Source of the DNA: Datura wrightii
Taxonomy: Eukaryota; Streptophyta; Magnoliopsida; Solanales; Solanaceae
DNA length: 64,000 bases
Assembly: GCA_035772735.1 (NCBI GenBank)
Contig: JASDFA010000007.1
Span: forward strand, 38,842,501-38,906,500
Reading direction: 5' to 3'
How positions within the stretch are numbered: the first letter of the stretch is position 1; each line of letters starts with the position of its first letter. Under the pieces are notes generated by a model. That model ran no database searches. It saw only the letters and a program-made list of their open reading frames with translations, and was not told where the DNA came from. Shown in pieces: positions 11,535-24,300 of the stretch. A program made the translations under genes and the position numbers.

Positions 11535-11638
11535 TCGCAGCAGGAGGCTGGGCAGACCCCCTCCGCGATGGCAACGTGCCACGGAGGAAGCCCCTCCTCG
11601 ATGGCCAACGTGCCATGGCGGGGGGTGTCCAGGCCCAA
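11535..11638 (+). repeat. GC-rich near-tandem block upstream of the A TATA box
   Basis: Three imperfect units of the kind CCTCCGCGATGGCAACGTGCC, with inverted GGAGG halves. It recurs in the 3' LTR (19106-19205) and, in related form, in both F LTRs. Position directly before TATA suggests a promoter role; not shown. Confidence 0.6.
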
Positions 11639-11639
11639 C

Positions 11640-11647
11640 TATATAAT
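11640..11647 (+). promoter_or_regulatory. TATA box, 5' LTR of A
   Basis: TATATAAT right after the GC-rich block; a purine-rich aacagagaacagagagg follows about 55 bases on. Likely core promoter (inference). Confidence 0.65.
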
Positions 11648-13744
11648 GCTCCACTTTGTTTTAAAATTCATTTCTCCACTTTTAAATTCTAGAAACGAAC
11701 AGAGAACAGAGAGGAACGAGGTTTCAATATAAAAAATCATCCAATTATGCCGTCAAACGCGGTCCAAACTCAAATTAACCCTGGATACTGAAGTATAAAG
11801 CTGCAGAGAGCATTCCTGCGGAGTTAGTTTCATGAAATTCGGCTGGCGAATCATTGTCCTACCGAGATAAGGTAAGTGGAATTGCTTCAAATTAGTGTCA
11901 ATATACTCCTAGCCCTAAAGTGAGTATTTCTCCCTTCTGGACTTCCGAGAAATAGCGAGTTTTCGGCTGTTTTCCAATAAGTCAATGTTTGGGGTGTATA
12001 TATATTCAAAGTAGTATTTTCTTCTAGAATATTGATGAATTTAGTTCTAATTGCTATGAATGTGAATACAGTTGGGAGAAATAGCTGAACATCAGCCGAG
12101 TTACGCTAGTTAGCCGGAAAGCCGACAACTGAGGTATGTAAAGCTAGTTTCTTCGGCAAGTTAGTAATTCTAGTATAGTAAAATAGAATAAACTCCTGAA
12201 GGAAGTTCTAGAAATCGAGTATTAAGTAGGTTTGTATTATTACGCCATATTCAGAATAAAAGTCAGTAAAGTGGTACCAAATAGAAAGATATCAATCCCA
12301 GACTCAGTTTAACTCTGTATTAGAATCAGTTTAATACAGCAAGAGATTTAAAATAGCATATCATAACATGGATAGTATTTTTAGATTTAATATACACGTT
12401 ATATATGATTATTGTTGCTTGTTGAGACTTGTTTGTGATATGTGGGCACCCTTAGAGCTTCCTTGCCGCCCCAAGGTTAATAGCTGTGTCGACTCGCCTG
12501 CCAGAGGGTGAGGATACATCACTCCAAGGAGTGGCATGTCATCTGCAGTAGGAAGAAGATGGGATGCAGCATTCCCCATAGTATGCTGATCAGCATTACA
12601 GTATATCCTGTCAAGCGCTTGCGCCAAGGGCACAAATTACAGATTACAGATACAAATCTCATATTACAATTACAAGAGTCCTCCGGACTCAGATACAGAT
12701 ATAGTCAGGGGCCCAAAGAGCCCAAGCTGCATACCCAGGGGGTCGGCAGGGTGCTCGTAGTTTTTATCTGAGTGGAGTGAATTTATTTTTGGAAGGTTTG
12801 ACCCGGGTAGTGGTATATAGATTGCTTGTTGATTGGCACCTTCCGGCTTATGGGGGCTTGTATAGGTTCTTGTATGCTATATATATATATGTTACTTACT
12901 AAATATATATACATGTTACTTATTAAATGGATAGTTAGCAGGACACCGCATCGACAAGTATGACTCTTATCTTCCTTCTAGTACAGTTAAGCTCAGTACA
13001 GATTCGGCAATACCAGACAGTTTTAGCTATCCCCTGTCATTTCAGTAACTATCAGTATTACTATTTATCTTCAGTTATGTTCAGTTTTGCTTTGCATACT
13101 CAGTACCAGTGGTGCTGACGCCCATTTGGGGCGCTGTATTACTTGCCTGCAGGTACTCATAGACGAGGAGCTGAACCCTCGTGATTCTAGCCAGCACAAA
13201 GAGTCATCAGCTCCTGTCATCTGAAGCTAGACAGCTAGAGGTTTATTTCTTTTCTTTTGTTGTACAATATGGGTAGGCCGAGGCCCTGCCCTGACCATCT
13301 TATCAGTATTCTTAGAGGCTTGCAGATTGTATATTCCCTGTGGTTAGCTGTACCAATCGTGTGAGGTTGTGTGTATGTTTTAGTTGTTTATGATGGCCAT
13401 GTGGGGCCTTATTCAGTTGGTAGTGGTGACCTTGTCAGTCACGTAGCAGTTTAGCACCTGTTTTCTTGATTCAGAAGTAACTAGATAGCATGGTAGCCTT
13501 GTCGGCCCGCATAGGTTCCTTCATACTACTGTTGTTCTGGTTAGCTGTTGCTTCCTTACAGGCTGCTATAGGCTTAGTCGGCTGGAGGCTGTATTTACAG
13601 CCGTTAGATAGCCCGTTGGTTCCATGAACCTAGAGTTAGAGCTAGCCTGGCACCAAAAGTGCCTAGGCTCAGTAGTCCAGCAGTCTAGGTTTTAGTAAGG
13701 CACCAGGTGCCAGTCATGCCTCCCAAGGTGGGCTGTGACAAACT

Positions 13745-13756
13745 TGGTAATAGAGC
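13745..13756 (+). promoter_or_regulatory. Primer-binding site of A
   Basis: TGGTAATAGAGC, four bases after the LTR; two mismatches to the initiator Met tRNA site TGGTATCAGAGC. Confidence 0.85.
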
Positions 13757-13955
13757 AGGTCGTATCCTAGGGTGTCTACAAGCCGTGCTATGTAGAGTCT
13801 TGTCTATGGATGTGTTATGCACCACATACCATTGGCAGGAGGCTGCAGGGCATAATAGGATGGTTACTCTTTCTTCATATTCATTCGTGCCATAGAGTAG
13901 TACAGTATAGGGTTGAGTCCCTAAAACTTATCATACTCTTTGTTTACAGATTAAA

Positions 13956-16900
13956 ATGGCAGACCAGCGACACCCTGCCACAGGTATAAGATTGGATACC
14001 GCAGTAGGAGAAGGCACCAGCAGGATGCCTCAGCTTCATCTAGAATCAGCCCGATCTGAGGGCGATACAGAGGCATCATCACGACCTTCTCAGCAGTCCC
14101 CACCTCACCAGGAGTCCCTCAGAATGATATCGCCTCTGACAGTTCCTGTACCTACACCATCCGACCAGGAAATTTGAAGTGCAGTAGTTATGTTGGCACA
14201 AATGATGGCTACTCAGCTCCAGTCTATGCCACCTGTAACAATAGAGTCATCCGGTGGGTCTGGCAGTTCGAGGGTCCGAGAATTTTTGGCACTAGGTCCC
14301 CCGCAGTTCACAGGGTTGGATTAGGCAGAGGACCCCCAGGATTTCCTAGAGCAGATGCAGAGAATCTTCTGGGTCATGCATGTCTACAGAATTAGTTGAG
14401 TTAGCGGTGTTCCAGATACGGGATATTGCTATGTTGTGGTATGAAAGTTGGGAAAGGTCCCGAGGGAGAGATGTTGCCCCTCCGACCTAGTCCAGCTTTT
14501 CAGAGGCCTTCCTGGACCGTTATCTGCCACGAGAAATCCGACAGGCCCGAATGGATTAGTTTTTACATTTGGAGCAGGGGGCGAGGAGTGTACGGAAATA
14601 CGCCCTGCAGCTCGATTCCTTCGCCCGTTATGCTCCAGCTTTTATGGAAACCATGCCATCTAGAGTCCACCGGTTTATTACAGGTCTGAACCCAGAATAT
14701 ATTGAGGCATGCATGATAGCTACGCTGCGGGAGGATATGGACATTGCCCGAGTGCAGGCCTTTTCCTAGACTATTGAGGGCCTTAGACAACGGCAACAGG
14801 ATAGTAGATGAATAGATCAGGAGCAGCGCCGCAGGGATAGATCAGATGAAATACAGAGGGAGATTTAGAGAGGCCCAGGCCCCGATTGTCAGACAGGCCA
14901 CCTAGAGCTCCACCTTCATCACAATAGTAGAGGGGTAGATTTATTTACCGAGGACAGTAAGAGTCCGGCGGAAGTTCTCAAACGGTAGATTCACCTCAGC
15001 AGAGGAGGGCAGAGCAGAGCAGGTACACACCCCCACCTTGCCCTATTTGTAGCCGACCCCACACTGGAGCTTGCAGATATGGCTCAACAGGGTGTTATAT
15101 ATACGGGCAGGAGGGTCATGTGGTGAGACTCTGTCCAGCCAGGGGTAAGGGCAGCCGAGATAATCAGGACAGGGCGTCAGCAGGGCCGCGAGCTCCAGCA
15201 GCCTCGGCAGGGCGTAGGCCCTCAGGTCCAACAGGTAGAGGCCGAGGTAGATTATGGGACTCTAGTTCAGGTACGGGCCCAAGCGTACCTATGCATTACT
15301 AGGGAGGTAGGACTCAGAGGCATCTCCAGATGTGGTAACAGGTATGATGGCTATTTGCTCACACCCTGCTTATGTATTGATTGATCCAGGATCTATTTTG
15401 TCCTATGTTACCCCATTTGTGGCTCAAAAGTTCAGTGTTGTACCAGAGTTGCTTCAGCAACCCTTTTCAGTATCTACACCTGTGGTGACTCCATTATAGC
15501 CAGAAGGGTTTATCGAGGGTGTACAGTAGAGGTTGCTGATCATCAGACTACAGTAGATCTGGTAGAATTAGAGATGATTGATTTCGATGCCATTATGGAT
15601 ATGGATTGGTTGGTGTCGTGCTATGCCAATGTAGAATGCTGGACCAAGACAGTCCGATTCCACTTTCCAGAGGAGGCAATACGAGAGTGGAAGGGCAGTA
15701 CAACTACGCTAAAATATAGGTTTATTTCCTACCTTCGGGCAAGGAAGTTGATAGCTAAGGGATGCATTTACCACCTAGTCAGAGCCCAGGATGTTCGGGT
15801 AGAGCCTTTGACTCTCCAGTCTGTTGTAGTGGTTAATTAATTCCCTGACGTATTCCCAGATGAGCTACCTGGTATTCCCCCAGAAAGAGAAAAAGATTTT
15901 GAAATTGATTTGCTACCAGGCACTTAGCCCATATCAATTCCTGCGTATCGTATGGCTCCCACTGAACTCAGAGAATTAAAGGAGCAGCTAAAAGATTTGT
16001 TAGATAAGGGCTTTATTAGGCCGAGTACTTCACCTTGGGGTGCGCCAGTTCTATTTGTAAGGAAGAAGGACTCCACAAGTGTATAGACTACCGGCAGTTG
16101 AATAAGGTTACAGTCAAGAATAAGTATCCGCTTCCCAGAATAGATGATTTGTTTGATCAGTTACAGGGGGCCAGATAATTCTCCAAGATTGACTTAAGGT
16201 CCGAATACCATCAGGTTCGAGTTCATGAAAGGGACATTCTGAACACTGCCTTCAGGACCAGATACGACCATTTTGAATTCCTAGTCATGTCCTTTGGGCT
16301 GACGAATACCCCAGTAGTATTTATGGACCTGATGAACAGCATCTTCAGACCATACCTGGACCTGTTCTTGATAGTGTTTATTGATGATATTCTGGTGTAT
16401 TCTCGCTCAGAGGCAGACCACCAGGATCATTTGCGGACAGTGCTCCAGATTCTCAGGGACCGTCAGTTGTACGCCAAGTTCTCTAAGTGTGAATTTTGGC
16501 TGAATTCAGTAGCTTTCTTGGGGCATATTGTGTCGGATGCTGGTATACAAGTAGACACGCAAAAAATAGAAGCAATAAAAACATGGCCTAGACCTACCAC
16601 TCCGACCGAAGTCCACAGTTTCTGGGGTTAGCAGGGTACTACAGAAGATTTGTTGAGGGATTCTCCACCATAGCGGCACCTCTTACTTAGCTGACGCAAA
16701 AAGCAGTAAAGTTTCAGTGGATGGAGGCATGTGAGCAGAGTTTCCAGGAATTGAAAGACAGGTTGACCTCCGCCCTAGTATTAGCATTGCTAGAATGTAC
16801 AGAGGGTTATGCAGTTTATTGTGAAGCTTCGGGTATTGGGTTAGGATGTGTGTTGATGCAGCATGGTAAGGTAATTGCTTATGCTTCAAGACAGCTGAGG

Positions 16901-18724
16901 AAACACGAAAAGAATTATCCTACCCACGACCTAGAACTAGCCGCAGTGATCCACGCCTTTAAGATATGGAGACATTACTTGTATGGCGTCCATGTGGATA
17001 TTTTCACTGATCATAAGAGCCTACAGTATATCTTCACTCAGAGAGAGTTGAATCTGCAGAAGCGTCGCTTGTTGGAATTGCTGAAAGATTATGATGTAAA
17101 TATTCTGTATCACCCAGAAAGAGCCAACGTAGTAGCAGATGCCCTCAACCGAAAATCTATGGGAAGTTTGGTGTACTTGCAGCTCGAGCAGCGGGAGTTG
17201 GCTAGAGAAATACACCAGTTAGCCAGTTTAGCCATTCGTGTAGCAGAAACAGAGGACAACAGAGCATTAATTCAGAACACCGCAGTGTCGTCATTAGTTG
17301 TGGAGGTAAAGGAACGACAGTATGAAGATCCTGACCTGGTTTAGCTTAAAGACAGAGTTCAGCAAGGGAAGGCGCCAGGTTTTCAGGTAACTGAGGATGA
17401 AGTGTTGTGATGTAAAGGCCGCCTTTGTGTTCCAGATATTTTAGGGCTTCACCAGCAGATTATGAGTGAGGTACATTACGCCTTCTATTCTCTCTACCCA
17501 GGCGCGATGAAGATGTACCATGATATTAAAGAAATTTACTGGTGGCCAGGTATGAAGAGGGAAATAGCAGAATTCGTAGCCTAGTGTCCTAACTGCCAGC
17601 AAGTAAAAGCAGAAAACCAGAAACCAGGCGGATTGACTCAAGACATAGGTGTGCCTCTTTGGAAGTGGGAAGCCGTTAATATGGATTTTGTAGCAGGATT
17701 ACCCCGTACCATACATAGAAATGACTAGATTTGGGTAATTGTTGACAAACTGACACAATCAGCCCATTTTCTGCCAGTAAGGGCTACTTTCTCCGCCGAA
17801 GATTATGCTGAGTTGTATATCGGAGAAATAGTCAGACTGCATGGTGTTCCATTGTCCATTATCTCAGACAGAGGGGTGCAATTTACATCTAAATTTTGGC
17901 AATCATTTCAGAGAGGCCTGGGAACACAAATTAATCTAAGCACAGCATTCCACCCTTAGACAGATAAGCTGGCAGAACACACTATTCAGACGCTCGCGGA
18001 CATGTTACGAGCGTGTGTATTGGACTTTGGAGGTAGTTGGGATGAGCACCTACCACTTATTAAGTTTGCTTATAACAATATCTATCACTCAGCTATCCAG
18101 ATGGCGCCCTATGAGGCTTTGTATGGGAAAAAATGCAGATCGCCAGTTGGCTTGTTTGAAGTAGGAGAGTCAGCACTGATTGGGCTGGATATTATTCATA
18201 CGTTAGAGGAAAAGGTAAAGCTTATTAGAGAATGCCTAATGATTGCTCAGAGCCGCCAGAAATCGTATGCTGATGTGCGGCATAGAAACCTGGAATTTAA
18301 TGTGAATGACTGGGTGTTTTTGAAAGTTTCTCCAATGAAAGGGGTGATGAGATTGGGCAAGAAAGGTAAGCTCAACGCGAGATTTGTTGGGCCTTATCAG
18401 ATTCGTCGAAAAATAGGCCAAGTAGCATATGAGTTGAACTTACCTCCAGAATTAGAGTTTGTTCATCCAGTTTTCCACGTGTCTATGCTGAGGAAGTATA
18501 TAGGAGACCCCTCCAGAGTTGTTCCAGTTCAGGATGTCCAGGTTACGGAAGAGCTAGCATATGAAGAGGTTCTAGTAGCCATACTAGACAGGCAGATTCA
18601 CAAGTTGAGAACTAAAGACATTGCTTCTGTCAAAGTATTATGGCGTAATAGGAACCGAGAGGAGATGACTTGGGAAGCAGAGGAAGATATGAAAGTCTGA
18701 TATCCTCAACTATTCCAGACTTAA
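13956..18724 (+). pseudogene. A gag-pol polyprotein, frameshifted
   Basis: Gag starts at an ATG at 13956 (MADQRHPATG, parallel to MSDQQHPITG in F). Gag core and an MDIARVQAF helix lie near 14560-14770. The zinc knuckle at 15088-15135 has lost its second Cys (CYIYGQEGH). Protease has IDPGS near 15380. RT spans about 15900-16640, with the catalytic FIDD at about 16380. RNase H runs about 16720-17160 (YCEASG, HDLELAA, TDHKSLQ, VADALN). Integrase with an H-H-C-C zinc domain lies near 17470-17610 and its DDE core at 17670-18000. The chromodomain at about 18560-18710 ends with VLWRNRNREEMTWE. It would copy the element's RNA to DNA and insert it. Segments sit in all three frames and many stops occur, one in the chromodomain (KV-stop), so it is dead. 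Closest relative here: F. Confidence 0.92.
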
Positions 18725-18970
18725 TCAGCTAAAGGTACGTTAGTATTGTTGTCTTGTGAATTGCCGTATATTATGTACATAAATGAAATAGCTGGCTTAT
18801 GTGATGAATACTAGTGTTGTGTGGAGTACCTGTATCGGACTTTTCTGCGTTTCAGGATTTTTGAGATAGTCCATATTACAGGGGATACTCTGCCGAAATT
18901 TTTCTAAACTAAGTCAAATAAGTTGAAATTCTTACATGTAGAAGTTTACATCTGAGGACGAATGTTCTTA

Positions 18971-18982
18971 AAGGGGGGAGGA
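18971..18982 (+). promoter_or_regulatory. Polypurine tract of A
   Basis: AAGGGGGGAGGA directly before the 3' LTR; primes plus-strand DNA synthesis in the family. Confidence 0.85.
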
Positions 18983-19209
18983 TGTTACACCCCGTAAATT
19001 CTTGACATGTAGATGGCCTATTCGTATGTTGGTTAAGAGTTTTAGAATGCCATACATGCTAGAAAAAGGCCCGGGGAAAGACCGGACAAGCATCGCATCG
19101 AACCATCGCAGGAGGAGGCTGGGCAGACCCCCTCCGCGATGGCAACGTGCCACGGAGGAAGCCCTTCCGCGATGGAGAACGTGCCACGGAGGGGGTGTCC
19201 AGGCCCAAC

Positions 19210-19217
19210 TATATAAA
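19210..19217 (+). promoter_or_regulatory. TATA box, 3' LTR of A
   Basis: TATATAAA following the GC-rich block at 19106-19205. It points out of the element into the antisense strand of B. Confidence 0.6.
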
Positions 19218-19560
19218 GCTCCACTTCGTTATAATGTTAATTTCTCCACTTTTAATATCCAGAAACGAACAGAGAACAGAGAGGAATGAGGTTTCAATAT
19301 AAAAATTCATCCGATTACGCCGTCAAACGCAGTGCAAACTCAAATTAACCCTTGATACTGAAGTATAAAGCTGCAGAGAGCATTCCTGCGGAGTTAGTTT
19401 CGTGAAATTCGGTCGGCGAATCATCGTCCTACCGAGCTAAGGTAAGTGGAATTGCTCCAAATTAGTGTCAATATACTCCTAGCCCTAAAGTGAGTATTTC
19501 TCCCTTCTGGACTTCCGAGAAATAGCGAGTTTTCGACTATTTTCCGATAAGTTAATGTTT

Positions 19561-19563
<3 letters not shown>

Positions 19564-19591
<28 letters not shown>
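19564..19591. repeat. TA microsatellite in the 3' LTR of A
   Basis: About 14 TA units. The 5' LTR has about four at the matching place near 11996, so the tract expanded after insertion. Confidence 0.85.
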
Positions 19592-19595
<4 letters not shown>

Positions 19596-20469
19596 AGTAG
19601 TATTTTCTTCTAGAATATTGATTAATTTAGTTCTAATTTCTATGAATGTGAATATAGTTTGGAGAAATAGCTGAATATCGGCCGAGTTATGCTAGTTAGC
19701 CGGAAAGCCGACAACTGAGGTATGTAAAGCTAGTTTCTTCGGCAAGTTAGTAATTCTAGTATAGTAAAATAGAATAAACTCCAGAAGAAAGTTCCAGAAG
19801 CCAAGTATTAAGTATGTTTGTATTATTATGCCATATTCAGCATAAAAGTCAGTAAAGTTGTACGAAATAGAAAGATATCAATCCCAGACTCAGTTTAACT
19901 CAGTATTAGATTCCGTTTAGTACAACAAGAGATTCAGAATAGCATATCAGAACATGGATAGTATTTTCAGATTTAATATACATGTTATATGTGATTACTG
20001 TTGCTTGTTGAGACTTGTTTGTCATATGTGGGCACCCTTAGAGCTTCCTTGCCGCCCCAGGGTTAATAGCTGTGTCGACTCACCCGCCAGAGGGTGAGGA
20101 TACGTCACTCCAAGGAGTGGCATGCCATCCGCAGTAGGATGAAGATGGGATGCAACATTCCCCATAGTAGGCTGATCAGCATTACAGTATACCCTGTCGA
20201 GCGCTTGCGCCAAGGGCACAGATTACAGATTACAGATTAAAGATACAGATCTCAGATTAAAGTTACAGGAGTCCTCCGGACTCAGATATAGTTATGGTCA
20301 TGGGCGCAGAGAGCCCAAGCTGCATACCCAGGGGGCCGGCAGGGTGCTCGTAGTTTTTACGTGAGTGGAGTGAATTTATTTTTGGATGGTTTGACCCGGG
20401 TAGGGGTATATAGATTGCATGTTCATTGGCACCTTCTGGATTATGGGGCTGGTATAGGTTCTTGTATGC

Positions 20470-20490
20470 TATATATATATATATATATAT
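20470..20490. repeat. Second TA microsatellite in the 3' LTR of A
   Basis: About ten TA units against about seven at the matching place near 12880 in the 5' LTR. A second independent slippage site within the same LTR pair. Confidence 0.8.
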
Positions 20491-21324
20491 GTTACTTACT
20501 AAATATATATAAATGTTACTTATTAAAAGGATGGTTAGCAGCACACGCATCAACAGGTATGATTCTTATCTTCCTTCTAGTACAGTTATGCTCAGTACAG
20601 ATTCGGCTATTCCAGACAGTTTTAGCTATCCCCTATCATTTCAGTAACTATAAGTATTACTGTTTATCTTTAGTTATGTTCAGTTTTTCTTTGCATACTC
20701 GGTACCAGTGGTAGTGACGCCCGTTTGGGGGCACTGCATTACTTGCGTGCAGGTACTCATAGACGAGGAGTCGATCTCTCATGATTCCAGCCAGCACATA
20801 GAGTCATCAGCTCCTGTCATCCGGAGCTAGACATCTAGAGGTTTATTTCATTTCTTTTGTTGTACAGTATGAACCCGACCATCTTATCTGTATTCCTAGA
20901 GGCTCGCAGATTGTATATTCCCTGTGGTTAGCTGTACCGATCGTGTGAGGCTTTGTGTATGTTTTAGTTGTTTATGATGGCTGTGTGGGGCCTTATTCAG
21001 TTGGTAGCGGTGACCTTGTCGGTCATGTAGCGGTTTAGCACCTGTTTTCTTGATTCAGAAGTAACTAGACAGCATGGTGGCCTTGTTGGCCCGCATAAGT
21101 TCCTTCATACTACTATTGTTCTTGTTAGTTGTTACTTCCTTACAGGTGGCTATCGGCCTAGTCGGCCGAAGGCTATATTTACAGTCGTTATATAGCCCAT
21201 TGGTTCCTTGAACCCAGAGTTAGAGCTAGCCTGGCACCAGAAGTGCCTAGGCTCAGTAGTCCAGTAGTGTAGGTTTTAGTAGGGCACCAGGTGCCAGTCA
21301 TGCCTCTCAAGGCGGGGTGTGACA

Positions 21325-21329
21325 GATAT
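21325..21329. repeat. Target-site duplication of A, right (gatat)
   Basis: Follows GTGTGACA; pairs with gatac at 11407-11411. Confidence 0.8.
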
Positions 21330-24300
21330 ATGGAACACTGGATGTACAGAAGACAACTCCGCTGATAGCTCCAACTCATAGGCCACCTTTCCAACATGTC
21401 TCACAATCCTACGGGGACCAACATATCAGGGACTAAACCTTTCTTTTTTTTCCGAACCTCATCACCCCCTTCATGAGAGACACCTTCAAAAACACCCAAA
21501 ACATCAACTTTGAACACTCCAGTTCACTCCTCCTTGCATCAACGTAGGACTTTTGATGACTCTGAGCTATTTTTAGCCTTTAACTCTTAAGCTGAACTTT
21601 CTCCATAGCCTCGTGAACTGAATATGTCCCTATCAATGTAGCTTCACGTACCACAAACCAACCAATTGGCGATCTACATCTCCACTTATAAAGAGCCTCA
21701 AACAAATCCATTTGAATGCTGGAGTGGTAGCTATTGTTCTAAGCAAACTTGATAAGAGGCAAATGATTATCCCAACTACCTTTGAAGTCAATCACACATG
21801 CTCTCAACATATCCTTGAGCGTCTGAATGATCTGCTCAGCCCTACCATCCATCTGTGGGTGAAAATCTGTGCTAAGCTTGACTTGAATACCAAGTCCCTT
21901 CTGGAACGATCTCTGAAATTGCGAGGTGAACTGAGTACCTCTATCCAAAATGATGGACAAGGGAACTCCATGCAACCGAACTAACTCCCCAATGTATAGT
22001 TTAGCATAATCCTCCACTGAGTTGATAGTTTTGACCCACAAAAAATGGGTTGCTTTAGTCAACCTGTCTACAACCACACAAATAGAGTCATACTATCAAC
22101 GTGTATGAGGTAACCCTATGATGAAATCCATGTTCATCTCTTCCTACTTCCATTTGGGGATACTAATGTCTTGTAGCACACCTCTGGATCTTTGATGCTC
22201 CACTTTCACTTGCTAACAATTCGGACACTTAGCCACAAACTTCGTAATGTTCTTCTTCATGCCATTCTGCCAATAGACTTTTCGTAGGTCATGGTACATC
22301 TTGGTAGCACCTACGTAAATAGAATACCACAGTCCTTGAGCCTCAAGAAACATCTGTTCTCTTAGGTCATCAACACCCGGAACATACAAATGACTCCGAT
22401 AACAAAGTACACCATCTTCCCCTTGGGAGAAGAGCTCTACCTTCTGATTTTGAACCGCTACCTTCAACATAACAAAAATAGGATCCTCATCTTGTCTAGC
22501 CTTGACTTTAGTCACTAAAGAAGATTCTAAACCATTCTGAATGATAACACCACTGTCGAATCAATGAGGTGAACTCCTAGTCGTGAAAGCCGATGCACGT
22601 CCTTCACCAACTCTTTCCTTCCCTCTTCTACATGAGAGACACACTCCACAGAAAGTCTACTAAGGGCATCCGCCACTACATTGGCCTTGCCCAGATGATA
22701 AAGGACACTCATGTCATAGTCCTTGAGTAACTCTAACCATCTCCGTTGTTGCAAATTCAGGTCCTTTTGAGTGAACACATACAGTAGGCCCTTGTGGTCC
22801 GTAAAGACATCCACATGGACCCCAAACAAATAGTGCCTCAAAAATCTTCAATGCGAACACCACCGCTACCAATTCCAGGTCATGCGTCGAGTAATTCTTC
22901 TCATGAGTCTTAAGCTCTATAGAGGTATATGCAATGACCTTACCATGCTGCATCAACACATACCCAAGACCAACCCTAGAGGCATCATAATACACAACAA
23001 ATCAATCTATACCCTAAGGTAGGGTCAATATTGGGGCTGAAGTGAGTCGAGTCTTTAACTCCTAAAAACTCTTCTCACAGGCATCCGACCACTAAACTTG
23101 GCCTTCTTCTGGGTCAACTTAGTCAATGGTGCAACAATGGATGAAAATCCTTCAACAAACCTCCTGTAATAGCCAGCTAAACCCAAGAAACTCCTAATAT
23201 CCAAAGGACTAACTGGTCTAGGCCAATTCTTCACAACTTCTATCTTTTGATAGTCCACCTACACAACCTCAGTTGACACAACGTGGCCCAAAAATGCTAC
23301 CGAATCCAACCAAAACTCACACTTTATGAATTTAGCAAAGAACTCGTGATCCTTGAGAGTCTGTAGCACAATCCTCAAATGAGCGGCATGCTCCTCGTTG
23401 CTCCGAGAGTATATGAGAATGTCGTCTATGAATACAATCACAAACATGTTCAAATATGGCTTGAACACCCAATTCATCAAATACATAAAATATATAGGAG
23501 CATTAATTAGTCCAAAAGACATAACTACAAACTCATAGAAACCATACCGAGTTTAGAAAGATATCTGTGGAATGTTACTCTCCCTAACTCTCAGCTGATA
23601 ATATCCGAATCTGAGGTCTATCTTTGAGAAGAACCTGACACCCTGAAGTTGATCAAACAAGTCATCTATTTTAGGGAGAGGATACTTGTTCTTAATTGTG
23701 ACCTCGTTCAACTGCCCATTTCAAAGAGACCCATCCTTTTTTCGAACAAAGAGAACTAGTGCACCCCACAGGGACTTTCTAGGTCTGATGAATTCCTTAT
23801 TTAGAAGATCCTTCAATTTCTCCTTCAACTCCTTCAGCTGAGTTGGAGCCATTATGTATGGAGGAATGGATATGGGCTGTGTATCGAGAAGAAGGTCAAA
23901 TAACAAAGTCAATCTCCCGCTCAGGAGGGACTCCTGGTAGATCATCTAGGAAAACCTCCGGATACTCACACACTATAGGAACTGACTGGAGAGTCAAGGT
24001 TTCGGATGTTGCATCCTTAACCTGAACTAGATCGTAAACATAACCCTTGAAAATCATCTTTCTGGTCTTAAGGTAGGAAATAAAGCAACCTTTTGGCACT
24101 GTTGAACTACCCTTCCATTCTAGGACTGGATCTCTTGAAAACTGGAACTCTCTCGTATGGGTTATATAATTCACTGAGGGATAACATGCATGCAACCAAT
24201 TCATACCAAAGGTAACATCAAAATCAGTCGTGTCTAACTCTACTAGATCGACATAGATGACTTTCTAGAGGTCTGTGACAGGGCAACTTATGTATAACTG

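Larger units (their letters stand above)
11412..13740 (+). repeat. 5' LTR of A
   Basis: 2,329 bases. Early section: GC-rich repeats of CCTCCGCGATGG and GTGCCACGGAGG (11535-11638), then a TATA box. Late section: GGCACCAGGTGCC palindrome at 13699-13711, TCCCAAGGTGGG, end CTGTGACA. Confidence 0.93.
11412..21324 (+). mobile_element. A: complete-length chromovirus (Tekay/Del type) inside B
   Basis: Two LTRs of 2.33-2.34 kb with TGTTACACCCCG and GTGACA ends, a primer site, a gag-pol coding region of about 4.8 kb, and a purine tract before the 3' LTR, total 9.9 kb. It faces opposite to its host element B and interrupts B's pol. The LTRs differ at about ten of the first 120 bases, so it is clearly older than F. 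The coding region has many frameshifts and stops and cannot make a working polyprotein. Confidence 0.93.
18983..21324 (+). repeat. 3' LTR of A
   Basis: 2,342 bases, same structure as the 5' LTR. TA runs at 19564-19591 and near 20470 are longer than in the 5' copy. The GGCACCAGGTGCC palindrome is at 21283-21295. Confidence 0.93.

Noticed and set aside
13956..18724. Ty1/copia assignment
   Set aside because: Integrase follows RNase H and ends with a chromodomain; copia has integrase before RT.
20263..20714. TA-rich stretch as an origin or matrix attachment site
   Set aside because: The tract is a microsatellite within an LTR; nothing specific supports another role.
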